From assembly GCA_029246605.1 (NCBI GenBank), contig JAQWMV010000108.1:1-54362 (forward strand): a stretch of DNA of 54,362 nt, written 5' to 3'. The notes under the pieces were generated by a model, which saw only the letters and a list, made by a program, of their open reading frames with translations, did not search any database and had not been told where the DNA came from. A program made the translations under genes and the position numbers. Numbering within the stretch: position 1 is the stretch's first letter; each line of letters begins with the position of its first letter. Below, piece by piece: positions 34,196 through 44,327 of the stretch. Origin of the DNA: Pseudomonadales bacterium (GTDB taxonomy: Bacteria; Pseudomonadota; Gammaproteobacteria; Pseudomonadales; Azotimanducaceae).

Positions 34196-35173
34196 TTACA
34201 ACTCATGCTTTGCCGGCTCACCGGGGACTTCTTTGACCAGTTTCGGTACAAGGTAACCTGGCATTTGATCAGTCATCTGCTTGATGAGATCTTTAGCATC
34301 ACTGGCTGTTACGTCAAAATTCGCTGCACCCGCAACCTTATCGAGTAGATGCAGATAGTAAGGGAGTACCCCAAGTTCCGACAAGCGCCAGGAGAGGTTA
34401 CAGAGGGCATCGCAGTTATTATTGACGCGTTCGAGCAGGACGCTCTGATTAAGTAGGGTAACATTGTTTTCTCGCAAGCGGCTCATTGCTGCGCCGACTT
34501 CATCATCTAATTCATTTGCATGGTTTGCATGTATGACAACCGTAACTTGAAATCGGGTGTTGGCGATCCATGAGACTAACTCATCGTCGACACGTTGCGG
34601 TATTACGATGGGTAATCTTGTGTGAATTCTCAAGTGTGTCAGTTGAGGGAGTTCACTTAACTGTTGAACCAGTTCCCGAAGTTGTCTGTTAGGCATAATG
34701 AGCGGATCTCCCCCGCTTAAAATAACCTCGCGTATGGTTGGGTCATTTTCAATATAGGCCAAGACATGTTGCCGGTCGTTTCTGGTTAGTTGAAACTCGC
34801 TATAGGGGAAATGACGTCTAAAGCAATATCGGCAATTAATTGCGCAGGTTCCCGTTGTGACGAGCAATACGCGACCGCGATACTTATGGATTAGCCCGTG
34901 CTGTGCAGTTTCCTCTACCGGGTCGGTTGTGTATCCAGTTATTACAAGATTTTCTTCTGGACGAGCCAAGACCTGAAGTAGTAGAGGATCAAAGGGATTA
35001 CCTTTTTCAATACGGTGTAGATATGGAAGTGGTACGAGTACGGGGAAATCTGTCGTAACAGGGGGCAAATCCAGCTCGAGTACCTTAGCTAGTTCGTTGG
35101 CATCCCGGACGGCATGCTGAAGATGCCATTGCCAGGAATGGTCATACAAAGCTATATCGGTTCCGGGTATCAT
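34196..35173 (-). CDS. epmB: EF-P (R)-beta-lysine 2,3-aminomutase
   Basis: EpmB is a radical-SAM, PLP-dependent aminomutase that turns L-alpha-lysine into (R)-beta-lysine, which EpmA then attaches to EF-P. The 325-residue protein has the radical-SAM cysteines in TCAINCRYCFRRHFPY (about residue 107; C-x3-C-x2-C), followed by VILSGGDPLI, and has the short C-terminus of EpmB rather than that of true lysine 2,3-aminomutases. It is divergent from efp across 28 bp, with epmA just beyond, so all three EF-P modification partners are together. Confidence 0.95.
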   Translation of the reverse strand: MIPGTDIALYDHSWQWHLQHAVRDANELAKVLELDLPPVTTDFPVLVPLPYLHRIEKGNPFDPLLLQVLARPEENLVITGYTTDPVEETAQHGLIHKYRGRVLLVTTGTCAINCRYCFRRHFPYSEFQLTRNDRQHVLAYIENDPTIREVILSGGDPLIMPNRQLRELVQQLSELPQLTHLRIHTRLPIVIPQRVDDELVSWIANTRFQVTVVIHANHANELDDEVGAAMSRLRENNVTLLNQSVLLERVNNNCDALCNLSWRLSELGVLPYYLHLLDKVAGAANFDVTASDAKDLIKQMTDQMPGYLVPKLVKEVPGEPAKHEL

Positions 35174-35201
35174 TAGCGAAAAACAACTACTGAGAAGATG
35201 A

Positions 35202-35774
35202 ATGGCGACCTATTCTACCAACGAATTCAAATCCGGTCTTAAGGTTATTCTGGAGGGGGATCCCTGCAATATTGTAGAAAATGAGTTCGTGAAACCTGGA
35301 AAAGGTCAGGCATTTAATCGTGTCCGGTTAAAAAATCTCAAAACCGGGCGAGTCTGGGAGCGTACCTTTAAGTCTGGGGAGTCGCTGGAGGCCGCGGATG
35401 TCATGGAATTTGATATGGAATATCTGTACAGCGATGGTGAATATTGGCATTTCATGAAGACCGATGGCAGCTATGAGCAACTTGCAGCGGATAAAGCATC
35501 AGTAGAAGAGTGTGTGCCGTGGTTGAAGGAAACTGACAAATACATCGTGACCCTGTGGAATGAATCACCGATTGTGGTTAGTCCACCGAACTTCGTTGAG
35601 CTAGAAATTGCCGAGACAGATCCTGGCTTGAAAGGTGATACTGCACAGGGTGGTTCCAAGCCAGCAACCCTTAGCACAGGCGCAGTCGTAAAAGTTCCGT
35701 TGTTCCTCAATGTCGGTGAGATTATCAGAGTCGATACGCGCACCGGAGAGTATCAGAACAGAGTGAAATCCTAA
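35202..35774 (+). CDS. efp: translation elongation factor P
   Basis: EF-P relieves ribosome stalling at polyproline stretches. The 190-residue protein has the three beta-barrel domains of the family. The modification site is the lysine in VKPGKGQAF (about residue 34), where EpmA attaches beta-lysine. The family C-terminus is seen in [18 protein letters not shown]. It lies 7 bp before epmA on the same strand, with epmB divergent. The beta-lysylation route (rather than rhamnosylation) is clear from these neighbours. Confidence 0.97.
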   Translation: MATYSTNEFKSGLKVILEGDPCNIVENEFVKPGKGQAFNRVRLKNLKTGRVWERTFKSGESLEAADVMEFDMEYLYSDGEYWHFMKTDGSYEQLAADKASVEECVPWLKETDKYIVTLWNESPIVVSPPNFVELEIAETDPGLKGDTAQGGSKPATLSTGAVVKVPLFLNVGEIIRVDTRTGEYQNRVKS

Positions 35775-35781
35775 CACGCCA

Positions 35782-36735
35782 GTGTCTACTGATTGGTTGT
35801 CCGTAGTCAGTCATGAAACGCTGGTGCGAAGGGCAACATTGTTGCGCGATGTTCGTGATTTTTTTGCGGAAAGGAACATTCTTGAGGTCACCACGCCAAC
35901 ACTCGGCTCTGCGGGTGTATCGGATGCCCACATTGAAAACATCACTGTTCCTCTACCTAACAGCACTGGTTATCTCCAGACCTCACCAGAGTACGCAATG
36001 AAGCGATTGCTGGCTGGGGGTAGTGGTGCAATTTATCAGATTGCACCCGCCTATCGGGGTGGTGAATCTGGTCGTCGTCATAGCATCGAATTCACCATGC
36101 TCGAATGGTACAGACCGGGTCTTTCACTACTGGCGCTAATTGCGGAAGTGCAGCAACTTTTAGACGAGTCCACTGATGGGATGCCGCAATGCCCTATCGT
36201 CAGTTATAGACAGTTGTTTGAAGAACACTGTGGTGTTAATCCGCATCAAGCCAGCGTGGCAACGTTGTTCCAGATAATTCAGGATCACGCCATCAATGCC
36301 GACCATTTATCCGACGAACAAGATAATGCTGTAGGTTATCTTGATTTATTGTTTTCTGTGCTGGTTGAGCCAAAGTTGGACGCTGTTGTCGTGACTGAGT
36401 TCCCCGCCTGTCAGGCGGCCCTGGCGAAAACGGGTCTTGATACAGCGGGTGACATGGTTGCCCAGCGCTTTGAGTTTTTTCTGGATGGTCTTGAGCTAGC
36501 CAATGGATACGATGAGCTGGATGAGGAAGCCGAGATAAGAAGTCGCTTCGCGAGCAATAACAAGATTCGTCAGCAAAGGGGGACTGAAGTTATCCCGATT
36601 GATGAACGTGCAGTCATCGCAATGTCGAAGATGCCGCCATGTGTGGGTGTCGCACTAGGCCTCGACAGGTTGTTGATGCGAATAGTAGGGGCGCGGGATA
36701 TTTCCAAGGTCATCAATTTCAGCACAGACAGGTAG
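35782..36735 (+). CDS. epmA: EF-P lysine ligase (GenX/PoxA)
   Basis: EpmA is a class II lysyl-tRNA synthetase paralogue that transfers (R)-beta-lysine to the EF-P lysine. The 317-residue length fits, as the anticodon-binding domain is absent. Class II motifs 2 and 3 are visible: AYRGGESGRRHSIEFTMLEW (about residue 91) and GVALGLDRLLMRIVG (about 292). The start is GTG 35782, 7 bp after the efp stop. The gene completes the EF-P modification cassette. Confidence 0.96.
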   Translation: MSTDWLSVVSHETLVRRATLLRDVRDFFAERNILEVTTPTLGSAGVSDAHIENITVPLPNSTGYLQTSPEYAMKRLLAGGSGAIYQIAPAYRGGESGRRHSIEFTMLEWYRPGLSLLALIAEVQQLLDESTDGMPQCPIVSYRQLFEEHCGVNPHQASVATLFQIIQDHAINADHLSDEQDNAVGYLDLLFSVLVEPKLDAVVVTEFPACQAALAKTGLDTAGDMVAQRFEFFLDGLELANGYDELDEEAEIRSRFASNNKIRQQRGTEVIPIDERAVIAMSKMPPCVGVALGLDRLLMRIVGARDISKVINFSTDR

Positions 36736-36764
36736 CAAGTGTGGGCTGACCACTAAAGAATGTA

Positions 36765-37568
36765 TCAGGTTTCTATTGGGGTATCCGGGTGGTTGCCCCA
36801 TTCCGACCAGGAACCATCATACGCCCTGATATCATAGCCAAGGGATTTTCCGATTAGGTAGGTGAGTCCAGATCTGTGGTGGGTCTGGCAATGCGTAATG
36901 ACGCGCTTGTCCCGGGTGATTCCAAGTTGTTCTAATTGTGCCTTGATATCCTTTCGAACACGTAAACCATTATCGCGGTCCATAGTATCGAGCCAGTCAA
37001 GGTTAATGGCACCGGGGATGTGCCCGCCACGCGCCGCTGCAAGTTTCTGACCTTGGTACTCTTCCGCTGATCTTGCGTCCCAAACGATTGTTTGGGGGTC
37101 ATCAATACTGCTTAGGGTGTCGGCCAGGGAAACCTGCGGTGATAGGTCGATCTCAATATCAAGTTTCGTTGCTGGCGCTATTTCACGCTGCTCAGCGGTA
37201 GTGGGTAAACCTTCACCCATCCATGCAACCAGTCCGCCATTTAAATAAGAACTTCGCTCATGTCCGATGATGTCCAGTGTCCAGATAAACCGGCCCGCCC
37301 AACCGCCACCCTCGTCATCGTAGGCAACAATCTGCTTTGTCGGGTCATAGCCAATACGCTCAAAAAGCAATTTGAGTCGGTCATTCCCGGGTAACTTGCC
37401 GGGTGCAGGCGCGACGCCGGATATCAACTCACTGGGTGTTATGTGTATGGCGCCCGGGAGGTGTATCTTGGCATAGACCTCAGGACGGCAAAGGTCAATG
37501 ATTTGCAGGTCGTCATCATTTAAATGGCCTGCGAGTTCGTTAGGTTCTACGATGAGTGGTAAGGACAT
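36765..37568 (-). CDS. rhdA: thiosulfate sulfurtransferase (rhodanese)
   Basis: The 267-residue protein has two rhodanese domains, the N-terminal one inactive. The active site is in THCQTHHRSGLTY (about residue 226, nucleophile Cys). The CQTHHRS loop is that of RhdA-type thiosulfate:cyanide sulfurtransferases, rather than the CGSGVTA loop of mercaptopyruvate sulfurtransferases. In Pseudomonas rhdA is in this neighbourhood, with psd and rsgA, which are absent here. It is divergent from orn across 104 bp. Confidence 0.85.
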   Translation of the reverse strand: MSLPLIVEPNELAGHLNDDDLQIIDLCRPEVYAKIHLPGAIHITPSELISGVAPAPGKLPGNDRLKLLFERIGYDPTKQIVAYDDEGGGWAGRFIWTLDIIGHERSSYLNGGLVAWMGEGLPTTAEQREIAPATKLDIEIDLSPQVSLADTLSSIDDPQTIVWDARSAEEYQGQKLAAARGGHIPGAINLDWLDTMDRDNGLRVRKDIKAQLEQLGITRDKRVITHCQTHHRSGLTYLIGKSLGYDIRAYDGSWSEWGNHPDTPIET

Positions 37569-37672
37569 AACGGGTTATTCTACGCAATAAGATGAGGTAA
37601 TGCGCAACTGTTCTACGCGATGCAAGGCCTGTTAACATAGCAGATCTTTGTGCAAGCTGAAATAATCGAGTC

Positions 37673-38218
37673 ATGGGTAGTTATTCCGAAAATCTCATCT
37701 GGATGGATCTTGAAATGACGGGTCTGGATCCAGAAGTAGAACGAATTATAGAGATCGCCACAATCGTGACGGATTCCTCGCTAAACATTCTTGAGGAAGG
37801 TCCTGTGCTGGTCGTTGCTCAAAGTGAAACGCTACTGACGGGCATGGACGATTGGAATCGCGAACACCACACATCATCGGGGCTTGTGGATCGTGTGTTG
37901 TCAGAAGGAATTACTGAAGCGGATGCGGAAGCACAGACCATCGATTTTATCAGTAGATTTGTTGGTAAAGGCGAGTCGCCTTTGTGCGGCAACAGCATAG
38001 CCCAGGACAGACGTTTTCTGGTACGCTTCATGCCCGCGCTTGATGACTATTTGCACTATCGAAATCTTGATGTCAGCACAGTGAAAGAATTAGCACTTCG
38101 CTGGCGACCGGATGTGGCCGCTGGTGTCCAGAAAATCGGTACTCATCGTGCGCTCGATGACATCAAGGAATCTATTAATGAGTTGCAGCACTATCGAGCG
38201 ACGTTCTTTCAAACCTGA
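37673..38218 (+). CDS. orn: oligoribonuclease
   Basis: Orn degrades 2-5 nt RNA and pGpG, so it finishes both mRNA decay and c-di-GMP turnover, and is essential in many Gammaproteobacteria. The 181-residue DEDDh exonuclease shows [20 protein letters not shown] (Asp and Glu, about residue 10), [11 protein letters not shown] (Asp, about 107) and [11 protein letters not shown] (His and Asp, about 161). Its 3' end overlaps convergent queG by 10 bp. Orn survives even though the c-di-GMP receptor FimX is a remnant nearby. Confidence 0.97.
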   Translation: MGSYSENLIWMDLEMTGLDPEVERIIEIATIVTDSSLNILEEGPVLVVAQSETLLTGMDDWNREHHTSSGLVDRVLSEGITEADAEAQTIDFISRFVGKGESPLCGNSIAQDRRFLVRFMPALDDYLHYRNLDVSTVKELALRWRPDVAAGVQKIGTHRALDDIKESINELQHYRATFFQT

Positions 38219-39297
38219 AGCCTGCGCTTTGCCTCTTGTTGTTCGATTGCCCAATCCACATGAATTTTGACCAGATCTGTTGCAACCTCCCGCTTGTTTT
38301 TGAGTGCCCTGATGATTTTTATATCAAAGGGCGCGTTACCAAGCGCAATACTAATGTTGCGAAGCCAGCCGTCAAAGCCGGTACGTCGTATTGCTGAACC
38401 CTGTGATCGCGTGTCGAACTCCTGTTCACTCCACAAATACAACGAAAGTAACGTGTCCGTATCGAGATTGTTTCGAGGTTTGAAGTCAGGTTCGGCAGTC
38501 GGTGCCGCATAGCGGTTCCATGGACACACTGCCTGACAGTCGTCACAGCCAAAAATTCGATTGCCCATTTGCTCCCGGATAGGAATGGGAATAATCCCAC
38601 GATTCTCAATCGTGTGATAGGAGATACACAGCCTCGAGTCCAACTGATAAGGAGCGACAATCGCTCCGGTCGGACAGATATCGATGCATGAACTGCAGCT
38701 CCCGCAACGATTAACAGCGGTTGTTTGATCCTCGGGTAAAGGAATATTAGTGTAGATTTCGCCAAGGAAGAACCACGATCCTGCGCGCTCATTGATAATT
38801 AACGTATTTTTCCCGATCCAGCCCAACCCCGCCTTTTCTGCAATACCTTTCTCAAGAACTGGCGCGCTATCGGTAAATACCCGCGCTGAGAACTCCGTCA
38901 TTCCCCAGTCCAGAAGATACTGGTTTATCTTTTGCTCCAGCTTACGTAATCGGGATCGAATTACCTTATGGTAATCCCGACCGAGTGCGTATCTGGCGAC
39001 ATAGGCCTTCGAGGTCGCCATAAGGTTTTCAAAGATATCATCGTCTTCTGGTAGGTAGTCCATACGGACACTGATGATGCGGATGGTGCCAGGAATCAGC
39101 CCTTCCGGCTTGCTGCGTTTTACACCATGTTTGGCCATGTAGTCCATGTCCGCACCATAGCCATTGCTGAGCCAGGTCTGTAGGCGCTGATTATGGCTAC
39201 CAAGGTCAGTATCGGTTATGCCCACTTGTTGAAAGCCGAGGCATTGCCCCCAGTCTTTCACAGCTAGAGCGAGTTCTACGTAGTCAGGGTTCTCCAT
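38209..39297 (-). CDS. queG: epoxyqueuosine reductase
   Basis: QueG reduces epoxyqueuosine to queuosine in tRNA, the last step of that wobble-base modification, using cobalamin and two 4Fe-4S clusters. The 362-residue protein carries the cluster motifs [12 protein letters not shown] (about residue 200) and [13 protein letters not shown] (about 250), with another cysteine in [13 protein letters not shown]. It is encoded opposite to orn with 10 bp overlap, and divergent from nnr across 34 bp. Orn-queG linkage is that of Pseudomonas. Confidence 0.95.
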   Translation of the reverse strand: MENPDYVELALAVKDWGQCLGFQQVGITDTDLGSHNQRLQTWLSNGYGADMDYMAKHGVKRSKPEGLIPGTIRIISVRMDYLPEDDDIFENLMATSKAYVARYALGRDYHKVIRSRLRKLEQKINQYLLDWGMTEFSARVFTDSAPVLEKGIAEKAGLGWIGKNTLIINERAGSWFFLGEIYTNIPLPEDQTTAVNRCGSCSSCIDICPTGAIVAPYQLDSRLCISYHTIENRGIIPIPIREQMGNRIFGCDDCQAVCPWNRYAAPTAEPDFKPRNNLDTDTLLSLYLWSEQEFDTRSQGSAIRRTGFDGWLRNISIALGNAPFDIKIIRALKNKREVATDLVKIHVDWAIEQQEAKRRLQV

Positions 39298-39331
39298 AGG
39301 GGGATCAGTAGCCTACAATGAGCCCACTATA

Positions 39332-40780
39332 GTGCCGTATTTTGAGGATCACTTGAACCTAGAGTTGTACAGTGCCGAGCAGGTAAGACATTTTGATCGC
39401 GTAGTCATTGATGATTACGGTATTTCTGGACTAACGCTGATGCGTAGGGCCGCTGAAGCTACCGTCGATGTGGCCAGTGAGCTTTGGCCCGATATAATCA
39501 GTGTTGCAGTGTTCTGTGGCAGTGGTAACAACGCCGGGGACGGATATATTGTGGCCGGTTTGATGGCTGATCGGGGAATCGACGTTAAGGTTATTGTTGT
39601 AGGTGATCCCAAAAAACTTGGGGACGACGCAGCGGCTGCACGACGGTTTTGTGAGACGACAACAGCGCGGTTTGTAGACCAGCTGACAGGTCAGGATCTC
39701 ATCATCGATGCCCTGCTGGGGATTGGATTATCGGGCGCGGTGAGCAGCCAATATGCGCAGGTAATAGATCAGATAAACGCCAGCGGGAAACCTGTGTTGG
39801 CCGTCGATATACCTTCCGGTCTATCTGCAGATAGCGGTAATGTGTTAGGTACGGCTGTTCGTGCGAGCGCTACTGTGACCTTTATTGCGAGAAAGCTTGG
39901 TCTGTTCACGGGCAGGGGGCCCGCGTTATGCGGCGATGTTTATTGCGCTGATCTTGATGTACCGAATGAAATTTTCCAGCCATCGAACGTACAGTTGTTG
40001 GATATTGAAGATTGTCATCTACCGCCTCGTGAATCTGACGCCTACAAGAACAACTTTGGGCATGTGCTTGTAGTTGGTGGCGATGAAGGTATGGGCGGCG
40101 CGGTTATGATGGCTTCCGAAGCGGCACTCAGAGTAGGCGCAGGACTCGTGAGCGTCGCAACCCGACCTGACAATGCGCTTGCGCTCTGTTCGCGACGGCC
40201 GGAAGTAATGGCGCGGGGAGTATCGAATGATAGTGAACTGGATCCTCTTATTGCCCGCGCAAGCCATATTGTTATGGGTCCAGGTCTTGGGCAGAGTGAC
40301 TGGTCGCGATGGTTGTTTGATCGAGTACTACAGACAGGCAAGCCCGGCGTCATGGATGCGGATGCGCTTAATTTACTGTCCAGCAAGTCGGTGACTTTGG
40401 ATGATTGGGTTCTAACACCCCATAAAGGAGAGGCGGCACGACTGCTCGGTGATATGGATGAAAATAGGTTTGTCGCTGCTGATGCCATCCAGAAAAAATT
40501 TGGCGGCGTTACTGTGCTAAAGGGTGCAGGCACACTGATTACCGATGGTAGTGTGACCTCGGTATGCCCCTACGGCAACCCAGGAATGGCGACGGCGGGC
40601 ATGGGTGATGTATTAAGTGGTGTTATAGGTGGACTCATGGGCCAGGGGCTATCGCCACTAGCGGCAGCGCAGAAGGCGGTCGTGTTTCATGCCTATGCAG
40701 GTGATCAGGCTGCAAGGCAAGGTCAGCGCGGTATGATTGCAACTGATGTAATACCCATTATTCGTATGTTAGTAGGATAG
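39332..40780 (+). CDS. nnr: bifunctional NAD(P)H-hydrate epimerase/ADP-dependent dehydratase
   Basis: Nnr repairs hydrated NAD(P)H. The N-terminal YjeF domain (about 1-210, with FCGSGNNAGDGYIVAGL) epimerises the R form; the C-terminal ribokinase-like domain (about 225-482, with GNPGMATAGMGDVLSGVIGG) dehydrates the S form using ADP. The protein has 482 residues, usual for the fused form. The start is GTG 39332. It heads the nnr-tsaE-amiC-mutL-miaA operon, whose genes are a few bases apart or overlap. Confidence 0.95.
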   Translation: MPYFEDHLNLELYSAEQVRHFDRVVIDDYGISGLTLMRRAAEATVDVASELWPDIISVAVFCGSGNNAGDGYIVAGLMADRGIDVKVIVVGDPKKLGDDAAAARRFCETTTARFVDQLTGQDLIIDALLGIGLSGAVSSQYAQVIDQINASGKPVLAVDIPSGLSADSGNVLGTAVRASATVTFIARKLGLFTGRGPALCGDVYCADLDVPNEIFQPSNVQLLDIEDCHLPPRESDAYKNNFGHVLVVGGDEGMGGAVMMASEAALRVGAGLVSVATRPDNALALCSRRPEVMARGVSNDSELDPLIARASHIVMGPGLGQSDWSRWLFDRVLQTGKPGVMDADALNLLSSKSVTLDDWVLTPHKGEAARLLGDMDENRFVAADAIQKKFGGVTVLKGAGTLITDGSVTSVCPYGNPGMATAGMGDVLSGVIGGLMGQGLSPLAAAQKAVVFHAYAGDQAARQGQRGMIATDVIPIIRMLVG

Positions 40781-40788
40781 TTCTGGTT

Positions 40789-41253
40789 TTGGCGTATTCT
40801 GAAAATCTGCAGGATGAAGCAGCAACCATCGCCTTTGGTAAGTTGTTAGGTGAACACTGTGCGGGTGGGGCGAGGATATTCATCAAGGGTGACCTTGGTG
40901 CCGGGAAGACCACATTGTGTCGCGGCATTTTGCGTGCATTCGGTTACGAGGGTGCTGTTAAAAGCCCGACGTTCACGCTGGTAGAACCCTACGAACTCAC
41001 TCAGCAATCCATTTATCACTTTGATCTATACAGACTAGGGAATCCAAACGAGCTAGAATATATCGGCATTGATGAATACTTTCAGGCGCAGAATTTGTGT
41101 CTTGTGGAATGGCCAGAACGAGCGGCCGACACGTTACCCCCCGGTGATGTCGAGGTCTTGCTTAGTGTATCGGGTAAGTCGAGGTATATATTGCTGCACG
41201 GCATGACAGTTTTGGGAGAAGCAGTTTGTCAAAAAGTGTTCGGTTCATTGTAA
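40789..41253 (+). CDS. tsaE: tRNA threonylcarbamoyladenosine synthesis ATPase TsaE
   Basis: TsaE works with TsaB and TsaD to make the t6A base on ANN-decoding tRNAs. The 154-residue protein has the P-loop GDLGAGKTTLCRGIL (about residue 36) and the family KSPTFTLVEPYEL and VEWPERAADTLP. The start is TTG, 8 bp after nnr. The stop TAA overlaps the amiC ATG (TAATG), indicating coupling. Confidence 0.95.
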   Translation: MAYSENLQDEAATIAFGKLLGEHCAGGARIFIKGDLGAGKTTLCRGILRAFGYEGAVKSPTFTLVEPYELTQQSIYHFDLYRLGNPNELEYIGIDEYFQAQNLCLVEWPERAADTLPPGDVEVLLSVSGKSRYILLHGMTVLGEAVCQKVFGSL

Positions 41254-42569
41254 TGAATCACCGATTATTGCCATTTTTTATTTGTCTTGTTGTACAATTC
41301 ACTACTGCGTCAACGATCGATCAGGTTCGAATTCACCAGTCTCCAGAAAAAACCAGGATAGTATTTGATCTGGGGGATGTCGTCGAACATCGATTATTTT
41401 CCCTGCAAGATCCAATGCGATTGGTTGTCGATATCGACGATGCGAAAATCATGGCTAATCTGGCCAGTGTGGATCTGAAGCAGTCGCCTATTGAGAACAT
41501 TAGGTCTTCGGTACGAAATTCGACAGATGTCCGAGTTGTTTTTGATCTACGTGAAATTGTTAAACCTCGGAGCTTTGTTTTAAAGCCCATCATGCAATAT
41601 GGCGACCGGCTGGTAATAGACCTTTATACGGATGATCAACAGGAAACAACGCTCAAAAAAGAAGATCTGTTCAAACAGCAGATGCGTGATGTGGTGATTG
41701 CGATTGACGCTGGCCATGGTGGTGAGGACCCGGGCGCCATTGGTCATGGCGGGGTGCTGGAAAAGGATGTTGTGTTTTCAATCTCATCGATGATGGATGA
41801 GTACTTTAAAGACGAACCAGGTTTTCGGGGTCTCATGGTCCGTGAAGGCGATTACTACATCGAACTGCGTAGAAGAACGCGAATTGCTCATGAAAATTTT
41901 GCCGACATCTTTGTATCAGTTCATGCGGATGCTTTTACCTCATCCAAGGTCAATGGTGCGTCCGTTTATGCGCTCTCTGATACAGGTGCTACCAGTGAAA
42001 CAGCAAGAATTCTCGCGGAAAAGGAGAATACTGCAGACCTGATCGGTGGCGTGGGTGGCGTCAGTCTGCGCGATAAAGATGATTTGCTGGTAGAGGTGCT
42101 GCTTGACCTGGTGACCACGGCAAGTTTGTCTGCAAGTCTGGATATGGGCGAGAAAGTGCTGGCTCAGATAGGGCAGGTTAATAAGTTACACAAGCCACGG
42201 GTTGAACAGGCTGGATTTGTAGTATTAAAGTCTCCGGAGATCCCCTCATTACTGATTGAGACTGGTTATATCTCTAATCCAGTGGAGGCAAGAAAGCTGG
42301 CTAGCCATCGTCATCAGAAGCGTATGGCTTCGGCGATCTTTTCGGGTGTTCGTCAGTACATGGAAAGTAATCCACCACCAGGTACTTTTCTCGCCTGGCG
42401 AAAACAGAATGGTGGTAACGCGTTAATCACGTATGTTATTGAGCGTGGCGACACCCTGTCTAAAATTGCCGGAAAATACCGGGTTAGTTTTGAGAACCTG
42501 AAAAAAATTAATGGTTTGCGTAGCGATAAGATTAGAATTGGTCAGGTGCTGAAGATTCCAGCTAGCTAG
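41253..42569 (+). CDS. amiC: N-acetylmuramoyl-L-alanine amidase (AmiB/AmiC type) with LysM
   Basis: The enzyme splits septal peptidoglycan between MurNAc and the stem peptide during cell separation. From ATG 41253, about 438 residues: a signal peptide (LLPFFICLVVQFTTAST), an AMIN domain (about 20-125), an Amidase_3 zinc domain (about 150-370, with AIDAGHGGEDPGA, VSVHADAF and LLIETGYISNP) and a C-terminal LysM repeat (about 390-438, YVIERGDTLSKIAGKYR). AmiB and AmiC are not cleanly separable here; the AMIN plus LysM layout at this locus is usually called AmiB/AmiC. The earlier in-frame start at 41226 would spoil the signal peptide. Confidence 0.93.
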   Translation: MNHRLLPFFICLVVQFTTASTIDQVRIHQSPEKTRIVFDLGDVVEHRLFSLQDPMRLVVDIDDAKIMANLASVDLKQSPIENIRSSVRNSTDVRVVFDLREIVKPRSFVLKPIMQYGDRLVIDLYTDDQQETTLKKEDLFKQQMRDVVIAIDAGHGGEDPGAIGHGGVLEKDVVFSISSMMDEYFKDEPGFRGLMVREGDYYIELRRRTRIAHENFADIFVSVHADAFTSSKVNGASVYALSDTGATSETARILAEKENTADLIGGVGGVSLRDKDDLLVEVLLDLVTTASLSASLDMGEKVLAQIGQVNKLHKPRVEQAGFVVLKSPEIPSLLIETGYISNPVEARKLASHRHQKRMASAIFSGVRQYMESNPPPGTFLAWRKQNGGNALITYVIERGDTLSKIAGKYRVSFENLKKINGLRSDKIRIGQVLKIPAS

Positions 42570-44323
42570 TGAGTAAGACTCGAGGCAAATTGATCGACGT
42601 GAAGATAAAACAGCTAGATCCCAAGTTAGCAAATCAGATTGCCGCCGGTGAAGTGGTAGAACGTCCAGCATCGGTTGTTAAAGAGCTGCTTGAAAACAGC
42701 CTGGATGCGAAGAGCACTGAGATCCACATCATGGTTGAGATAGGAGGGACCCGTCTGATCAAGATTCGTGACAATGGTTCTGGTATTGGAAAAGATGACC
42801 TCAAACTCGCCCTTAATCGTCATGCCACCAGCAAAATTTCGTCTATTGAGGATTTGGTGGCAGTTGGGACGCTTGGATTTCGCGGAGAGGCACTTGCGAG
42901 TATTGCTTCCATTGCGCGACTGACTCTAACGAGTAATGACAGTGACGGACAAAGCGGCTGGAGCTTAAACGGTGAGACGCTAGAAGTTTCACCTGCACCA
43001 CACCCGAGAGGCACGACGATAGAGGTTAGAGACCTTTTTTTTAGTACACCGGCCCGACGAAAATTCCTGCGCACCGAGCGAACAGAATATCAACGGATCG
43101 ATGAGGTGTTGCGAAAGGCGAGTCTAAGTCACCCTAACGTAACCCTGACGCTGAGCCATAATGGCAAGCTCCTCAGGCAGTATCGTGCATGCCTGACTGA
43201 GCAGGACGAACATCGCAGACTTAGTGCGACCTTCGGACCTTCATTCCTTGAGAACGCACTTTATTTTTCGGAAGAAAACCATGGAATGCGCTTGTCCGGC
43301 TGGGTTTCTCTGCCGACCTATTCTCGTAGTCAGGCCGATCAGCAATTCTTTTTTGTAAACACTCGGCCTATTCGAGATAAACTAATAACCCATGCGGTTA
43401 AGCAGGCATACTCGGATGTGCTGTACCATGGTCGACAGCCAGTGTTTTCATTGTTTTTGGAATTGGACCCAAAAGATGTCGATGTGAATGTGCATCCAAC
43501 GAAACACGAAGTACGTTTTCGAGATTCCCGCAATGTTCATGATTTTGTTTTTAGATCCACGCACAAATTGTTGGCGGATGTTAGACCTGATGATGTGATT
43601 GCACCCACTGCCGAAAATTTCCTGGCTTCTGTACCAGTGCAATCGAATTTCTCAATGCAAAGAGGTTCACGGATAGGTGAACAGGTGCAGCATTACGCGG
43701 AGTTGTTACGTAACGACCCTGTGCCCTTGACCACAGATAGTGATATTCCTCCGTTGGGGTATGCGGTAGCCCAACTTCATGGGATTTATATTCTTGCTCA
43801 GAATGAAAGGGGTATGGTGATTGTAGACATGCATGCCGCACATGAGCGCATTACCTACGAGCGTTTGAAGACCGTAGATGACGGCGTGAAGAAGCAACCA
43901 CTTCTGGTACCCATTACCATTGCTGTTAGTGCAGCAGAAAGTGCCGCAGTCGAGGATCATATAGAACACCTAGATGAATTGGGTTTTGATATCGCCAAGT
44001 TCTCGGAGGAGTCACTCATAATTCGTGGCATCCCGGCTTTGCTGGCCCGGGGTAACTCAGAGCAGCTGGTCCGAGATGTGTTATCCGACCTCTTGGAGTA
44101 TGGATCCACCGCCCGGATTGAAGAGCAGCATGACGAAATATTATCCACTATGGCCTGTCATGGTTCTGTTCGTGCTAATCGCAAGTTGTCAATCCAGGAA
44201 ATGAACGCGTTACTCAGGGATATGGAAGAGACAGAGCGCAGCGGGCAGTGCAATCATGGGCGACCGACCTTCTGCGAGCTAACAGTCGCTGACCTGGACG
44301 GTTTGTTTATGCGCGGCAGGTGA
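42569..44323 (+). CDS. mutL: DNA mismatch repair protein MutL
   Basis: MutL couples mismatch recognition by MutS to strand removal. The 584-residue protein has the GHKL ATPase domain with ENSLDAKSTEI, RDNGSGIG and GFRGEALASIA (about residues 40-105), a flexible linker (about 340-385) and the C-terminal dimerisation domain ending with CNHGRPTFCEL. It has no obvious endonuclease motif of the DQHAxxER type; the related region reads VDMHAAHERI. The start is GTG overlapping the amiC stop; a later in-frame GTG (42599) also fits the family N-terminus. Intact, so the damage elsewhere is not due to a mutL lesion. Confidence 0.96.
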   Translation: MSKTRGKLIDVKIKQLDPKLANQIAAGEVVERPASVVKELLENSLDAKSTEIHIMVEIGGTRLIKIRDNGSGIGKDDLKLALNRHATSKISSIEDLVAVGTLGFRGEALASIASIARLTLTSNDSDGQSGWSLNGETLEVSPAPHPRGTTIEVRDLFFSTPARRKFLRTERTEYQRIDEVLRKASLSHPNVTLTLSHNGKLLRQYRACLTEQDEHRRLSATFGPSFLENALYFSEENHGMRLSGWVSLPTYSRSQADQQFFFVNTRPIRDKLITHAVKQAYSDVLYHGRQPVFSLFLELDPKDVDVNVHPTKHEVRFRDSRNVHDFVFRSTHKLLADVRPDDVIAPTAENFLASVPVQSNFSMQRGSRIGEQVQHYAELLRNDPVPLTTDSDIPPLGYAVAQLHGIYILAQNERGMVIVDMHAAHERITYERLKTVDDGVKKQPLLVPITIAVSAAESAAVEDHIEHLDELGFDIAKFSEESLIIRGIPALLARGNSEQLVRDVLSDLLEYGSTARIEEQHDEILSTMACHGSVRANRKLSIQEMNALLRDMEETERSGQCNHGRPTFCELTVADLDGLFMRGR

Positions 44324-44327
44324 TCCT

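Noticed and set aside
40042-40533. 163-codon minus-strand frame inside nnr
   Set aside because: It lies entirely antisense to the intact dehydratase domain of Nnr and shows low-complexity Ser/Pro content typical of shadows.
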